From positions 1 to 64,000 of the forward strand of contig JAFGHX010000328.1 in the NCBI GenBank assembly GCA_016929905.1: a stretch of 64,000 nucleotides of DNA, written 5' to 3'. The stretch is from Kiritimatiellia bacterium (GTDB lineage: Bacteria; Verrucomicrobiota; Kiritimatiellia; JAFGHX01). The position numbers were made by a program, and so were the translations under genes. Below are positions 17,418-26,494 of this stretch, one piece after another. Within the stretch, counting starts at the first letter, position 1; each line of letters begins with the position of its first letter. The notes beneath the pieces were generated by a model. The model searched no databases and was not told the DNA's origin. It worked only from the letters and a program-made list of their open reading frames with translations.

Positions 17418-18701
17418 TTACTTCACCCCCAGGCACACGAGCGTTCCCTCGCGGCTGCGGCAGTAGATGCGCCCGTTCGACAGCGCGGGCGGGGTTGCCC
17501 ACTCCTCCTTCTCGGCGCCGGAGCAGACTTTCACCGGCGCCCGCCCCTCGCGTTCGCAACCCCGCGCCGACACGCGGACGACGGCGAGATCGCCCTCATC
17601 GCCCAGCAGGATGAGCCGCCCGTCGGCGGCGATAAGGCTGCCGTCGTGCATGCCCAAGTCGTCGCGCACCCATACGGTCGTGCCGTCACGCACGCTCAGG
17701 CAGCGGAGCGCGCCGTTCCCGTCGAACCCGTACACGCATTCCCCGAGCACAACGGGCGTCGCGCACTCGTTCTGAAGCTCCTCTGTCTGCCATGTGGGGC
17801 GCAGTTCGCCCTCCGCCAGCTTCAGCAACGCGCAGAACCGGCTGGTTCCGCACGAGAACAGAAGGCCGTCCCCCACAAGCACGGGGTCCTGGACGTGGAA
17901 TCCGTCCTGCCAGGCGAACCACCAGACCTCGCCGCCCGTGCGGGGGTCCACGCCGACCAGCCCGGACGCCGAGAAGAGCGTCACGACCCGCCGCGATTGC
18001 CACGTGCTCCCGACCGGGGAAGCATAGCCGGCATAGCCCTCGCTTTTCCACACGAGCCTGTGCGGAGCCTGTCTTTCGACGGCGGCGCCCGCGCCGCCCG
18101 CGTTGAGGATGACGAGGCCGCCGTCCACGAGCGGCGACCCGGCCAGCCCCCAGCGGGGGCGGCCGACGTTAACCTGTTTCTGCCACAGGACCCGGCCCGA
18201 CGCACAGTCGAAGCCGCGCAGCTCGCCTTCGTGACTGTAGATGTAGACCTCGTTCCCGGCCACAGTGGGCGTGGCGCGCGGGCCGTTGTATTCGACCGTC
18301 CCGCACGGATAGGTGTGCGCCCAGAGCAGGCGTCCGTCGTCGGCATCGAGACACCAGACCGTATCGCGCCCGTCCTGCCAGCCCAGCGTATACAACCGCC
18401 CGCCCGCCACAGCCGCGGACGAGTAGCCCTCGCCCACCGGCCGCCGCCACAGCTCGACGGGCGGCCAGCGGCCAAGCCAGCCGGTCTCGGGTGAGACGCC
18501 GGTACGCGCGGGCCCGCGCCACTGCGGCCAGTCGGCCGCGAACGCGCCACCGCCCACCAACCAACACAAGAAGCACGAAAAAACGAAAGCGGTCCGGAAG
18601 AACGGACGCGTCGAAGAATGGAAGCCTGAGGGACTGGAAGGATGCGGGAATGGCTTCGTCGTCAGTGGCTCCTCCACTCTTCCATCCTTCCACTCTTCCA
18701 T
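17418..18701 (-). CDS. Exported PQQ-type beta-propeller protein
   Basis: A 427-residue protein built of PQQ-like propeller blades. After an N-terminal leader and hydrophobic stretch (FVFSCFLCWLVGGGAFA) comes DWPQWRGPARTGVSPETGWL, the classic opening of planctomycete PQQ-binding-like proteins. Blades repeat W-x-LDADDGRLLWAHTYP and GFDCASGRVLWQKQV. Such proteins often act as periplasmic scaffolds and only rarely bind PQQ. The start is uncertain: ATG 18701 lies inside a purine-rich repeat that could also supply the ribosome site, and GTG 18677 is an alternative. It ends with VCLGVK just before the MFS gene. Confidence 0.78.
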   Translation of the reverse strand: MEEWKDGRVEEPLTTKPFPHPSSPSGFHSSTRPFFRTAFVFSCFLCWLVGGGAFAADWPQWRGPARTGVSPETGWLGRWPPVELWRRPVGEGYSSAAVAGGRLYTLGWQDGRDTVWCLDADDGRLLWAHTYPCGTVEYNGPRATPTVAGNEVYIYSHEGELRGFDCASGRVLWQKQVNVGRPRWGLAGSPLVDGGLVILNAGGAGAAVERQAPHRLVWKSEGYAGYASPVGSTWQSRRVVTLFSASGLVGVDPRTGGEVWWFAWQDGFHVQDPVLVGDGLLFSCGTSRFCALLKLAEGELRPTWQTEELQNECATPVVLGECVYGFDGNGALRCLSVRDGTTVWVRDDLGMHDGSLIAADGRLILLGDEGDLAVVRVSARGCEREGRAPVKVCSGAEKEEWATPPALSNGRIYCRSREGTLVCLGVK

Positions 18702-18715
18702 TCTTCCACTCTTCC
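18673..18715 (-). repeat. Purine-rich GGAAGAGTGGAAG repeat
   Basis: On the minus strand this is a run of GGAAGAGT/GGAAGGAT/GGAAGAAT units overlapping the start of the propeller gene. Similar runs occur at 23801-23829 and 55345-55374, the last again at a gene start. Confidence 0.6.
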
Positions 18716-18764
18716 TCGCCGTGGTCGCGAAGCCGTCGTCCGAGGCGAAGCCCCCGGCTCCGCC

Positions 18765-20207
18765 TCAGCGCCGCATCTTTCCCACGCCGACGCCCTCGAT
18801 CTCACCGCCAAACGGACCTGTCTGCGCGCGCACGACAAGGCGCAGCAAGCCGTAGTCGCCCTCGGCAAGCGTCATATCTTTCGGGATACTCCACGAGTAC
18901 CCCAACGAATGCCCGCCTCACCCGTACTCCATCTTGGCGCTCAGAATACGAATATCGGCGGAGTCGAAAATTTCCAACTGCGGCGCCATACGCGTCTTCT
19001 CCGGCGCGATGTTCTCATACACCTCCCCGGCAATCCCGGTCATGCGCGGCATGATGCACACGCTGCGCCCGGTCCGCAGCGCACCCCGGATCCGCGGCTC
19101 CAGCCTGAAGGGCGCGCCGAAGGTGTTCATCCCAACGGCTACCGTCCGGCCCCGATGCACGGTGAAGGGACGCGGCAGCGAGAACGTCGCCTCCCACGGT
19201 GTACCGGACTTGTCCGCAAGCAGGACGGTCGCGCGGGAAATGTGGTATCGGCCCTCGGGCAACGCGAGCGTCGCCCTGTCCGCCATGGGGCACGAAAGCG
19301 CATAGCCCTGATGGGCGCTCACCACCTCAATTCTTCCCCCGGAAATCCCGGAACCGCCCCGGGGCCGAAAAGCGAAGGTGACCTCGCCGGTCGGCAGGCG
19401 GCACGGGCGCACGTCAAGCCGGCTGCCGCGGCTGTCGGTTTCGACTTCCCACAACCGCCCGTCAAGCGCAATGACCTTGCTGAGCGGGAAGTTCTCCGCC
19501 GCCGCGTCCAGGACGCCGTCGCCGTCAAGGTCGATTCGGAGCCTGTCGACCCCGTAGTCGCAGAATCGCCCGTTGCTCGGTATCGGGCCTTGCGTGCTGT
19601 CGTAGAGCCCAAGGAGCACGTTCTTGCGTTCGCCGATATCGATGCGCCCCGCCAGGTGCTGAGCGAGCTGGCAACCGGCGGACCAGTAGACCCGGGAGCG
19701 CGAGGCGCGGTACCCGTGAATCTCGAGTTCGACGCGAAGCCGGCGCGTCGCGCCGCCGGCGTATCGGATCAGCATCTCGACGGGGTCTATCGTGTAGGCC
19801 AGTGCCGCCCCCGTCTGCTTGAGCGTCGGCCGGATGACGCGGTCATCGGTGAGATCGCCGTTGTTGTTGGCGTCCAGATAAAGGGTGTCGTACCCCGCGC
19901 CTGTGCCGCCGGCCTCGTCCAGCACGCCGGTGAGGACCCCGTCGGGAGGCTGGCCCAGCCGCAGGGCCAGGTAGCGCGGTTGGAGGCTGCGATAGGCAGG
20001 CGTTTGGGACAACCGTTCAGGAGGGTTGCTTCCGACTTCCGCCACGCACCATCCGTACCGATACCACGCCCCGCCATCGGCGGGATGCAGTTCGACGCCG
20101 TGAGCCAGCGCCGACAGGATCAGCGTGAGCAGCGCGCCGACACAACGGACGCGAAACCGCCTGAACGCGGATTGTCTGCACCGTTCTCGCCGTTTCGCGG
20201 ACCGCAC
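18765..20207 (-). CDS. Exported protein with in-frame TGA; candidate selenoprotein
   Basis: Reading from GTG 20207 gives 429 residues with a signal peptide (VGALLTLILSALAHG). Beta-rich domains with an EF-hand-like DANNNGDLTDD and LRIDLDGDGVLDAA follow, up to AKMEYG and a TGA at 18918-18920. The same frame continues for 50 codons with normal-looking protein: GGHSLGYSWSIPKD, then LAEGDYGLLRLVVRAQTG and GVGVGKMRR, stopping at 18765. Fourteen bases after the TGA is a 9-bp stem (GGGGTACTC/GAGTATCCC) with loop GTG, at 18883-18903. That places the loop 23 bases from TGA with G first, as bacterial SECIS elements require. If recoded, the protein is 480 residues with Sec430. The alternative is a nonsense mutation or sequencing error. 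TGA is an ordinary stop elsewhere in the window. Domain function unknown. Confidence 0.55.
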
Positions 20208-20271
20208 ACCATACGGCGCAGACAACTCGAAGTTGCTGTGTCCGCACTCCTCCCCCGATCTGGAGGCGATC

Positions 20272-20364
20272 GTTGCGGGAATCGAGGATTGCCACGAGGC
20301 GGACCACGTCGTATGCCCTTTCAGAGCCTCGCCTCGTGGCAATCCTTTCGATTCCCGCAGCAAC
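20272..20364. repeat. GTTGCGGGAAT inverted-repeat element, copy 1
   Basis: Arms at 20272-20300 and 20331-20364 pair over 29 bases (GTTG, CGGGAATCG, AGGATTGCCACGAGGC, with two small bulges) around a 30-base loop. It sits in the 310-base gap between two leftward genes, where no coding sequence is visible. A similar element starts with the same bases at 61842. It is probably a short non-autonomous mobile element or a structured leader. Confidence 0.6.
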
Positions 20365-20517
20365 TTCACGCGGGCGCAGAACCCAGCGTACGGCGCGAAT
20401 ACCTTTCCCTCTCTGCCTTGCGCGTTTCTTTCGCGATCTTTCGAGGGCCATTCTTCCTCGCCGCGAACCCAAACCGCAACGCCATGCCGGTGCGGACCCG
20501 GACCCGGAACGGCTATT

Positions 20518-22161
20518 CTACTTTCCGTCTCCCGCCTCATTCGCCGACCCGCCCTTCTCTCCGGCCAATTCCCGCAGCCTGGCCTCGGCCTTCTGCTTCA
20601 GCCGTTTCGAATAGTCGTTCTCCGGTGTGAGGCGCTCAAGGGCTTGATACGCCTCGACAGCGGCTCCGGTTTCGCCCATCTCCTCGAGCAGCCCGCCCAG
20701 CCGATAGTAGCCCAGCATCTTCGAGCCGGGCTCCATCTCGCCGTCCCGGGTCATCAGGAAGCTTCGGTACGCATCGGCCGCCTTCGCCAATTGCCCGGCT
20801 CTGGCATAGGCGCCCGCCAATTCGTAGAGGGCCATCGGCTGTCGCTTCCCGCCGGCGGCCTCCTCCAGAAACGCGACGGCCTTGTTGTTCAGCGCGCCTG
20901 CCTTGTCGGGCCGGTTCAGTTTCTGCTCGCAAATCATAGCCGCGGCCGCCAGACATTCCGGGACCCAGTCGTGACGCGGAAAGCGTTTCACGAACCGTTC
21001 ATAGGCGGCTACGGCCTTTTCCCAGTTTCCTCCGCAAGCCGCCGTATCGGCCTCCCGCATCAAAGCCGCCTCCGGCCCACCGGGCTCGGCTTCGCGGCTG
21101 GCAACCGCGCCATCGGCGCCGGTTTCCCGCAGCGGCTCCAGCAAGGCCAGGGCCACGCTCAGGCCGCTCTTCCAGGCCCCTGCTTCCGCGCGCCGCTCGT
21201 CCTTTTCCAGGCGACCCAAGGCCTTGTCCACGTGGCCGGCGTAGACCAGCGAGAGCGCCGCGTCCAGAGCGCGGACATGGCGTCTTCGCCGCGCGTCTTC
21301 CCGCGGGGGAAGCGTTCGGACGGCCTCGAGCTCAATGGCGCTGGTCAGACGGGTCTCGCCTTCAAAGCCGCTGCCTTCGAACGCACTTGCGAGATCCCAT
21401 CGCATCTCCTGCCAAAGCCCGCGGTCGAGGTCGAGAAGCCCTTCGGCCGTGCCCTGGACCCGCATGCGCGGACTCATCGCCGTCGGCCGATAACCGCTGC
21501 AGCCAAGGCTTTCCAGGTCAATCTGACTGCGGATCAGACAGACTCGCCGCCCGTCCCGGGTGGAGACATCGACGATTCTGGAGACGGCATGCCCGACCTC
21601 TCGTCCCCACGGCAGGGGGACGAGCACCTCGCCCTGCCACTCCGCGCCCGCGCCGACAGCCCCGCAGGGGAACGCGGCACAGATTTGTGCATCCTCGCCG
21701 ATACGGTTGACGCCGTGTCGCCGCAATACGGCGTCTATCGGGCCGACGCCCGAGCGCTGCCGGGCCAGGCCGGCCGTTGTCACACGAAAGGCGGCCAGCC
21801 ATGTCTGTTCTCTGGTGCAAGTCACCTTCCGGTTCGGCCCATCGAGCATTTGCGCGGTGTCGTCGCCCTGGCGGCCGATCAAGGCGACCCCGGTCCGGGC
21901 GTTGAACTCGGCCACGAACTCGGAGACCGCACCGGCGAGCCGCATCCCGGCGACTTCGTCGGCCTGGCCCGGCGCCCGCAGTTCCTGGTCGAACGCGCTC
22001 GTGTAACTGTACCGTATCTCGGTCCCGGGCGTGAACGTACGGGCGAGACGGAAGGTGTCCGGCTGGCGTCCCGCCACCGGTTCCGCCCCGCGGCTCCGAG
22101 CGGCGGCCAACAGCACAGCCGCCGCCGCGAGGCCGCTTCCGATTGCCGCCGCTCTTGCCAT
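20518..22161 (-). CDS. Exported TPR-repeat protein
   Basis: A 547-residue protein with a signal peptide (IGSGLAAAAVLLAAARSRGAE). A beta-rich region of about 250 residues follows (TFTPGTEIRYSYTSAFDQEL; DRGLWQEMRWDLASAF). A C-terminal third of TPR units (GNWEKAVAAYERFVKRFP; AGQLAKAADAYRSFLMTRDG; GETGAAVEAYQALERLTPEN) closes the protein. The N-terminal part resembles DUF6263-like or outer-membrane-associated domains in pattern only. The start is ATG 22161, 88 bases from the divergent permease. Two exported genes of unknown role run in the same direction here (this one and the TGA-containing gene). A periplasmic scaffold role is inference. Confidence 0.72.
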   Translation of the reverse strand: MARAAAIGSGLAAAAVLLAAARSRGAEPVAGRQPDTFRLARTFTPGTEIRYSYTSAFDQELRAPGQADEVAGMRLAGAVSEFVAEFNARTGVALIGRQGDDTAQMLDGPNRKVTCTREQTWLAAFRVTTAGLARQRSGVGPIDAVLRRHGVNRIGEDAQICAAFPCGAVGAGAEWQGEVLVPLPWGREVGHAVSRIVDVSTRDGRRVCLIRSQIDLESLGCSGYRPTAMSPRMRVQGTAEGLLDLDRGLWQEMRWDLASAFEGSGFEGETRLTSAIELEAVRTLPPREDARRRRHVRALDAALSLVYAGHVDKALGRLEKDERRAEAGAWKSGLSVALALLEPLRETGADGAVASREAEPGGPEAALMREADTAACGGNWEKAVAAYERFVKRFPRHDWVPECLAAAAMICEQKLNRPDKAGALNNKAVAFLEEAAGGKRQPMALYELAGAYARAGQLAKAADAYRSFLMTRDGEMEPGSKMLGYYRLGGLLEEMGETGAAVEAYQALERLTPENDYSKRLKQKAEARLRELAGEKGGSANEAGDGK

Positions 22162-22248
22162 GGCCGTTCCATCCGTTGCGCGCGCGGCCCCTTTTCCCTG
22201 GTCGCCGGGCGCGCGAAGCGTTATGCTCGATTCTACAGGGAAACGGAT

Positions 22249-23637
22249 GTGAAAGGCCACTGGAAAACTCGGGGCCTCCTTCTCGCGTTGGCCGCGTGCT
22301 GCTTCTTCATCCCGATCGGTTCGTACCGATTCGAGAATGCCGTGTTCGAAGGGCTGAAGCTCGTGCGCTGGTACGCGCGCACCTACCTGTTGCTGACGTT
22401 GGTGCCCGTCTTCCTCGTGGCCGGCGCCATTGCCGTCTTCGTGAGCCGCGCCACGGTCACCCGCTATCTGGGCGCGGCCGCGAACCGGGCCGTCGCCTAT
22501 GCCGTGGCGGCCGTCGGCGGCAGCGTCGTGGCCGTCTGTTCGTGCGCCGTGCTGCCGCTGTTCTCGGGTATCCGCAAGCAAGGCGCCGGCCTCGGGCCGG
22601 CCGTCACGTTCCTCTACGCCGGCCCGGCCATCAACGTGCTGGCCATCGTCCTGACGGCCCGCGTACTCGGCCTGCGGCTCGGCGTGGCGCGGGCGCTGTT
22701 CGCCATCCTCTTCAGTGTCGTGATCGGGTTGCTGATGCACGCGTTCTTCCGCAACGACAGGGCCGAGCAGCCCGGCGAGGAACGGGCCGACGAAGAAGGC
22801 GGGGCAAGACGGTCCGCGGCTCAGACGGTCGCGTTCTTCGCCGCGCTGATCGGCGTCATGGTCTTCGCCAACTGGGCGCGGAGCGGCGACATCCGCGCGG
22901 TGCTGCTGTGCTGTCCCGGCGGGCTGACCACCTATGAGGTCGAGGGACACATCGTCGAGAAGACCGATTCGCATGTTGTCATTGTCGATACCGACGGCCA
23001 GGAGTTCGCCGTCTCGGCGGAGGAAGTACGGGCCGTCGCCGCGCTGCGGCCCGGCAGCATTCAGAATCTTGTCCATGACGCCCGCTGGTACCTCGTCGGG
23101 CTGCTGGCGGCCGCGGTCGCGATCATGCTCTGGCGGTGGTTCGCCCGCGCGGAGACGGCGGAGTGGATCGACCGTTCCTGGGGCTTTGCCGCGCGCATGC
23201 TGCCGCCGCTCTTCCTCGGCGTACTGGCCGCCGGCTTCATGCTCGGCGGCCAGGAGGGTGAAGGCATCATCCCGCGCCCGTGCATCGAGATGCTTGTGGG
23301 CCGCTCGCCCGAGCGGTTCCTGGCCGCGACAGGCCTGCAGGCGGGCGCGATGGCGGCTGGCATCCGTGCCGCCTGGCCCGTCCTGACCAACCTCTTCGCC
23401 GCGGTTGTCGGCGTCTTCATGTACTTCGCCACCCTTACCGAAGTGCCGATCGTGCGCGGCCTGATGCGCAGCGGCATGGACAAGGGCCCGGCCCTCGCCC
23501 TCCTGCTTGCCGGCCCCGCCGTCAGCCTGCCCAACATGCTCGTCATCCGCGGCGTGATCGGCACGCGCAAGACCCTCGCCTATGTCGGACTCGTCGTCCT
23601 TATGGCCGCCCTGTCGGGGATGATCTACGGGGCGTGA
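22249..23637 (+). CDS. ArsP/DUF318-type permease
   Basis: A 462-residue permease of the ArsP_1 family, whose members export organoarsenicals or metal complexes. The first half carries the hallmark VCSCAVLPLFSGIRKQGAG followed by FLYAGPAINVLAIVLTA. The second half repeats LLLAGPAVSLPNMLVIRG, reflecting internal duplication. About 65 residues between the halves, including YEVEGHIVEKTDSHVVIVDT, form a small soluble domain that is not usual. The start is GTG 22249, after GGGAA. A riboswitch-controlled corrinoid receptor and a His-rich metal exporter follow downstream, so a metal or organometal role is likely. Exact substrate unknown. Confidence 0.82.
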   Translation: MKGHWKTRGLLLALAACCFFIPIGSYRFENAVFEGLKLVRWYARTYLLLTLVPVFLVAGAIAVFVSRATVTRYLGAAANRAVAYAVAAVGGSVVAVCSCAVLPLFSGIRKQGAGLGPAVTFLYAGPAINVLAIVLTARVLGLRLGVARALFAILFSVVIGLLMHAFFRNDRAEQPGEERADEEGGARRSAAQTVAFFAALIGVMVFANWARSGDIRAVLLCCPGGLTTYEVEGHIVEKTDSHVVIVDTDGQEFAVSAEEVRAVAALRPGSIQNLVHDARWYLVGLLAAAVAIMLWRWFARAETAEWIDRSWGFAARMLPPLFLGVLAAGFMLGGQEGEGIIPRPCIEMLVGRSPERFLAATGLQAGAMAAGIRAAWPVLTNLFAAVVGVFMYFATLTEVPIVRGLMRSGMDKGPALALLLAGPAVSLPNMLVIRGVIGTRKTLAYVGLVVLMAALSGMIYGA

Positions 23638-23800
23638 AATTCGTCAGAGCCCCGCCTTTAGGCGGAAGCCTTCGAGCCGCTTCAGCGGCGAATCCGTTGG
23701 CGCCCCCCCCGGCTAAAGCCCGGGCGATACTTCCGCGTAAACGCGGAACTCTGACCCGGACACGCGTCCTTCGAAGCCGCCCTCCAACCAGCCCCCAATC

Positions 23801-23829
23801 TTCCAGTCTTCCATCCTTCCACTCTTCCG
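23801..23829 (+). repeat. Pyrimidine-rich CTTCCATCCTTCCAC repeat
   Basis: Complement of the purine-rich repeat at 18673 and 55345. It lies between the permease and the promoter of the corrinoid receptor, after a short tract (23640-23760) of hairpin-rich intergenic sequence without a gene. Confidence 0.5.
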
Positions 23830-23844
23830 CTCTTGCTTTTCGTG

Positions 23845-23872
23845 TTGACATTCCTACCCTAGTTGCTAGTCT
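23845..23872 (+). promoter_or_regulatory. Sigma-70-type promoter of riboswitch-btuB unit
   Basis: TTGACA at 23845-23850, a 16-base spacer and TAGTCT at 23867-23872. Transcription would begin shortly before the cobalamin riboswitch. Confidence 0.65.
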
Positions 23873-23885
23873 CCCCCGCATGTTC

Positions 23886-24085
23886 TTTGGCCAACTGGGC
23901 TAACGGGGCGAAAGGCGAACGGAAGTCCGTGCGAATCGGACACGGTTGCGCCGCTGTGATCCCGTTCCCGCCGCGGCGGGAAGACTCGTTCGGCAATCGA
24001 GGCCACTGTCCCGCGACGTGTGTCGCGACAGGAAGGCTGCCGAACGGGCGGGTCAGTCAGAAGACGTTGCCTTTCGTACTCATCG
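23886..24085 (+). promoter_or_regulatory. Cobalamin (B12) riboswitch
   Basis: A 200-base leader with the hallmarks of the cobalamin riboswitch. GGTGCGAATC-like TCCGTGCGAATCGGACACGG leads into the core GCCGCTGTGATCCCG, followed by GAGGCCACTGTCCCGCG. Then come GGAAGGCTGCCGAACGGG and the B12 box GTCAGTCAGAAGAC near 24052-24065. In this class, bound adenosylcobalamin or a relative shuts off expression of uptake genes. A terminator 75 bases downstream is the probable expression platform. It precedes a BtuB-like receptor, the expected target. Confidence 0.93.
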
Positions 24086-24159
24086 GGGAGGACCTCTGGA
24101 AGGTCCTTTCACTCTTTCGCCATAGAGGAGGATGAGGTGTCCGGCAGACGATTTCTGGG

Positions 24160-24195
24160 CCTTCATATCCTTTTCGGATGTGAAGGTTTTTTTTT
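24160..24195 (+). terminator. Riboswitch-linked intrinsic terminator
   Basis: An 11-bp stem CCTTCATATCC/GGATGTGAAGG with loop TTTTC is followed by nine T (24187-24195). It lies between the riboswitch and the receptor gene. Cobalamin binding would favour this terminator. A further GGCCGGC/GCCGGCC hairpin lies at about 24280-24297. Confidence 0.9.
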
Positions 24196-24351
24196 GGCGT
24201 CATTCCGGCCTCCTTGTCGCGAAGAGTATCCGCGAAGGGAGGTGGGAAGCCAAAGCCATGTGGTGTCGTGCCGGAGGGCCGGCCTCCGTGCCGGCCGCGT
24301 GGCGTTACCGACGGAATCAAAGGGTGTTTCGATCGAATGGAGGACAAATCG

Positions 24352-26319
24352 ATGAAGGCTGTGTTTACGATTCTGGTACTGAGCATCTGTGTGAGCACGC
24401 TCGCCGCCTACGCGGCGGGCCCGAAGCCGGCCGAGCCGGACGTGGTGGTCACGGCGACCCGCCAGGCCGCGGAGACGGGGAAACTGGCGGCGAACGTGAC
24501 GGTGGTGACGGGCGAACAGATCGTCGCCGCCGGCCACGAGACCGTCGTGGACGCGCTCGAGAACCTGGAAGGCGTTCTCTTCCGTTCCTTCTCGGGCAAT
24601 GCGTCGCAGGCGGAGATCGGCATGCGCGGGTTTGGCGAGAATTCGCACGGCCGCGTGCTGGTCCTGCTCGACGGCCGGCGCATGAACCGGCCGGACATGG
24701 CGGGGATCAACTGGCTGCAGCTTCCCATCAGTCACATTGAGCGGATCGAAGTCGTGCGCGGCGGCAACAGCGTGCTGTACGGGGACCACGCGGTGGGCGG
24801 CGTGGTGAATATCATCACGAAGAAGGGCACGCCGGAACCGCGCTACTTCGTCTCCCTACTCGGCGGCAGCTTCGGGATGAACGCCCAGTCCGCGGGCCTG
24901 TCCGGCGCAACCGGGCCGCTGTACTACACCGTCAACCTCGCGCGGGACGCCACCGCCGGCTATCGCGACCGCACGGCCTACTCGGCCTGGGGCGGCGGCG
25001 CCGACCTGCTCCTCGACGTCGGCGAGACGACCCACGCATCGGTCGGCCTGTCCTACAACGCGCTGGAGTACGAGATACCGGGCTACCTGACCAAAGCGCA
25101 GATGGAGGACGACCCGACGCAGAGCGTGACGCCCGACGACGGCGCCCAGAACACGTACGTGAACGTCGACCTTGGCGTGCGGGCCCTGTTCGGCGAGGCA
25201 TGCGCGTTGGACGTCAACATCGGCTTCGGCCGAAAAGACATCGAAAGCGATATGGCCAGTTGGTTCAGCTATGCGGACCTGTTGCTCGACACCTACAGCG
25301 TCGCGCCGAAACTGACGCTGAAGCCGGCGCCGAACATGACGCTGCTGGCGGGCGTGGACTGCGCGTACGACGCGGCGGACGTGAAGCGCTACATGGACGA
25401 AGCGCGCTCCTTCGCCACCGTGTCCGCGGACCTGTCCCGCTCCACGCTGGGCGGATACCTCAGGGGCGAGTTGGGTGTGGGCGAGACGTGGATCCTGGCC
25501 GCCGGCGGCCGGCTCGAATCCGCGGTGACCGACGCCTCGATGACGGGCGTGTTCGACGACGAGATCACCCACGACGTGAACGCGGTGGACGTGTCGGCCA
25601 CCTGGTTGCCGTGCGAGAAAGGCAAGGTGTTCGCCAAAGCGGCTACGGTCTATCGCTACCCGTTCCTCGACGAACAGGTCAGCTATGTCGGGTTCGGCAC
25701 GGACCAGATCTACCAGGATATCGATCCGGAGCGCGGCGTGAGCGTGGAGGCCGGCGTCGCGGTCCGCAACGATCCGAACGCGGATGCGGGCCTGACGGTG
25801 TTCGTGCTGGACATGGAAGACGAAATCGCCTTCAACGCCACCACCTATCAGAACGAGAACCTCGACGAGACGCGGCGCGTCGGCGTCGAGGCCCGTGCCG
25901 GCTACCGGATCTCGGAGATCTGCGGCGTGTCGGCCAACTACACGTACACGGACGCGACGTTCACCTCCGGCCCGAACGACGGCAACCACGTTCCGCTCGT
26001 GCCGGCGCATAAGGTGACGGCGGCCGTCGACGTGCGGCTGCCGCCGGCCATCACGCTCGGCGCCGAGGTGAGCCATGTCAGCGAATCCTATCTGGGCGGC
26101 GACACGGCCAATACGGGCGAGAAGCTCGACGCCTACACCGTCGTCGGCCTGTCCGCGCGCTACGCGCCCAAGCAGATCGCCGGCCTGCAGGTGTTCGTCG
26201 GGGTCGACAATCTGCTCGACGAAGCCTACGCCACCGCCGGCTACCAGGGCGGGAGCGGCGACGGCTACTACCCCGCCCCGGAACGGTCGTACCGGGCGGG
26301 GTGCCGTTACCGGTTCTGA
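24352..26319 (+). CDS. btuB: TonB-dependent corrinoid receptor, BtuB-like
   Basis: A 655-residue outer-membrane receptor that imports cobalamin or related corrinoids with TonB energy. A signal peptide (FTILVLSICVSTLAAYAAG) is followed by a TonB-box-like PDVVVTATR. The plug domain has ANVTVVTGEQIVAAG, IGMRGFGENSHGRVLVLLDG and VVRGGNSVLYGDHAVGGVVN. A 22-strand-type barrel ends in a terminal aromatic (GCRYRF), as outer-membrane insertion requires. The start ATG 24352 has GGAGG eight bases upstream. The riboswitch upstream strongly supports a corrinoid substrate. No btuFCD genes are in the window. Confidence 0.9.
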   Translation: MKAVFTILVLSICVSTLAAYAAGPKPAEPDVVVTATRQAAETGKLAANVTVVTGEQIVAAGHETVVDALENLEGVLFRSFSGNASQAEIGMRGFGENSHGRVLVLLDGRRMNRPDMAGINWLQLPISHIERIEVVRGGNSVLYGDHAVGGVVNIITKKGTPEPRYFVSLLGGSFGMNAQSAGLSGATGPLYYTVNLARDATAGYRDRTAYSAWGGGADLLLDVGETTHASVGLSYNALEYEIPGYLTKAQMEDDPTQSVTPDDGAQNTYVNVDLGVRALFGEACALDVNIGFGRKDIESDMASWFSYADLLLDTYSVAPKLTLKPAPNMTLLAGVDCAYDAADVKRYMDEARSFATVSADLSRSTLGGYLRGELGVGETWILAAGGRLESAVTDASMTGVFDDEITHDVNAVDVSATWLPCEKGKVFAKAATVYRYPFLDEQVSYVGFGTDQIYQDIDPERGVSVEAGVAVRNDPNADAGLTVFVLDMEDEIAFNATTYQNENLDETRRVGVEARAGYRISEICGVSANYTYTDATFTSGPNDGNHVPLVPAHKVTAAVDVRLPPAITLGAEVSHVSESYLGGDTANTGEKLDAYTVVGLSARYAPKQIAGLQVFVGVDNLLDEAYATAGYQGGSGDGYYPAPERSYRAGCRYRF

Positions 26320-26324
26320 GGCTT

Positions 26325-26494
26325 GTAGAAGCGGCGTCTCGCCGCTTCCTCCGGGCCGAAGGCCCGGGGCTCCTTTCCGGCGGCACGACGTGCCGCCGGG
26401 GAGGAGCAAGCACGCCATCCGTCCCCGTGCCGGAATCGCATGGGCGAAGGGGCCGGGCCTGCGGCCCGGGGAAGCGGCGAGACGCCGCTTCTAC
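26325..26494. repeat. Inverted pair of AAGCGGCG-palindrome repeats, copies 2 and 3
   Basis: Copy 2 (26325-26402) holds three hairpins in a row: AAGCGGCG-TCT-CGCCGCTT, CGGGCC-GAA-GGCCCG and GGCGGCAC-GAC-GTGCCGCC. Copy 3 (26453-26494) is the inverted form. Together they fill the gap between the convergent btuB and exporter genes. The exporter's TAG stop lies inside copy 3. Confidence 0.75.

Noticed and set aside
18673..18715. Possible CRISPR-like repeat array
   Set aside because: Units are too short and contiguous with no spacers; it is a purine-rich simple repeat.
20125..22248. Extension of the permease frame upstream to a 1,170-residue protein
   Set aside because: The added part runs antisense through the TPR gene and lacks hydrophobic or conserved sequence; GTG 22249 has the membrane start.
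22162..23076. Upstream extension of the TPR protein on the minus strand
   Set aside because: The extra residues are antisense to the permease and low in meaning; the signal peptide begins at 22161.
24057..24398. Small reading frame on the minus strand across the riboswitch
   Set aside because: It is antisense to the riboswitch and terminator, with no ribosome site or motifs.
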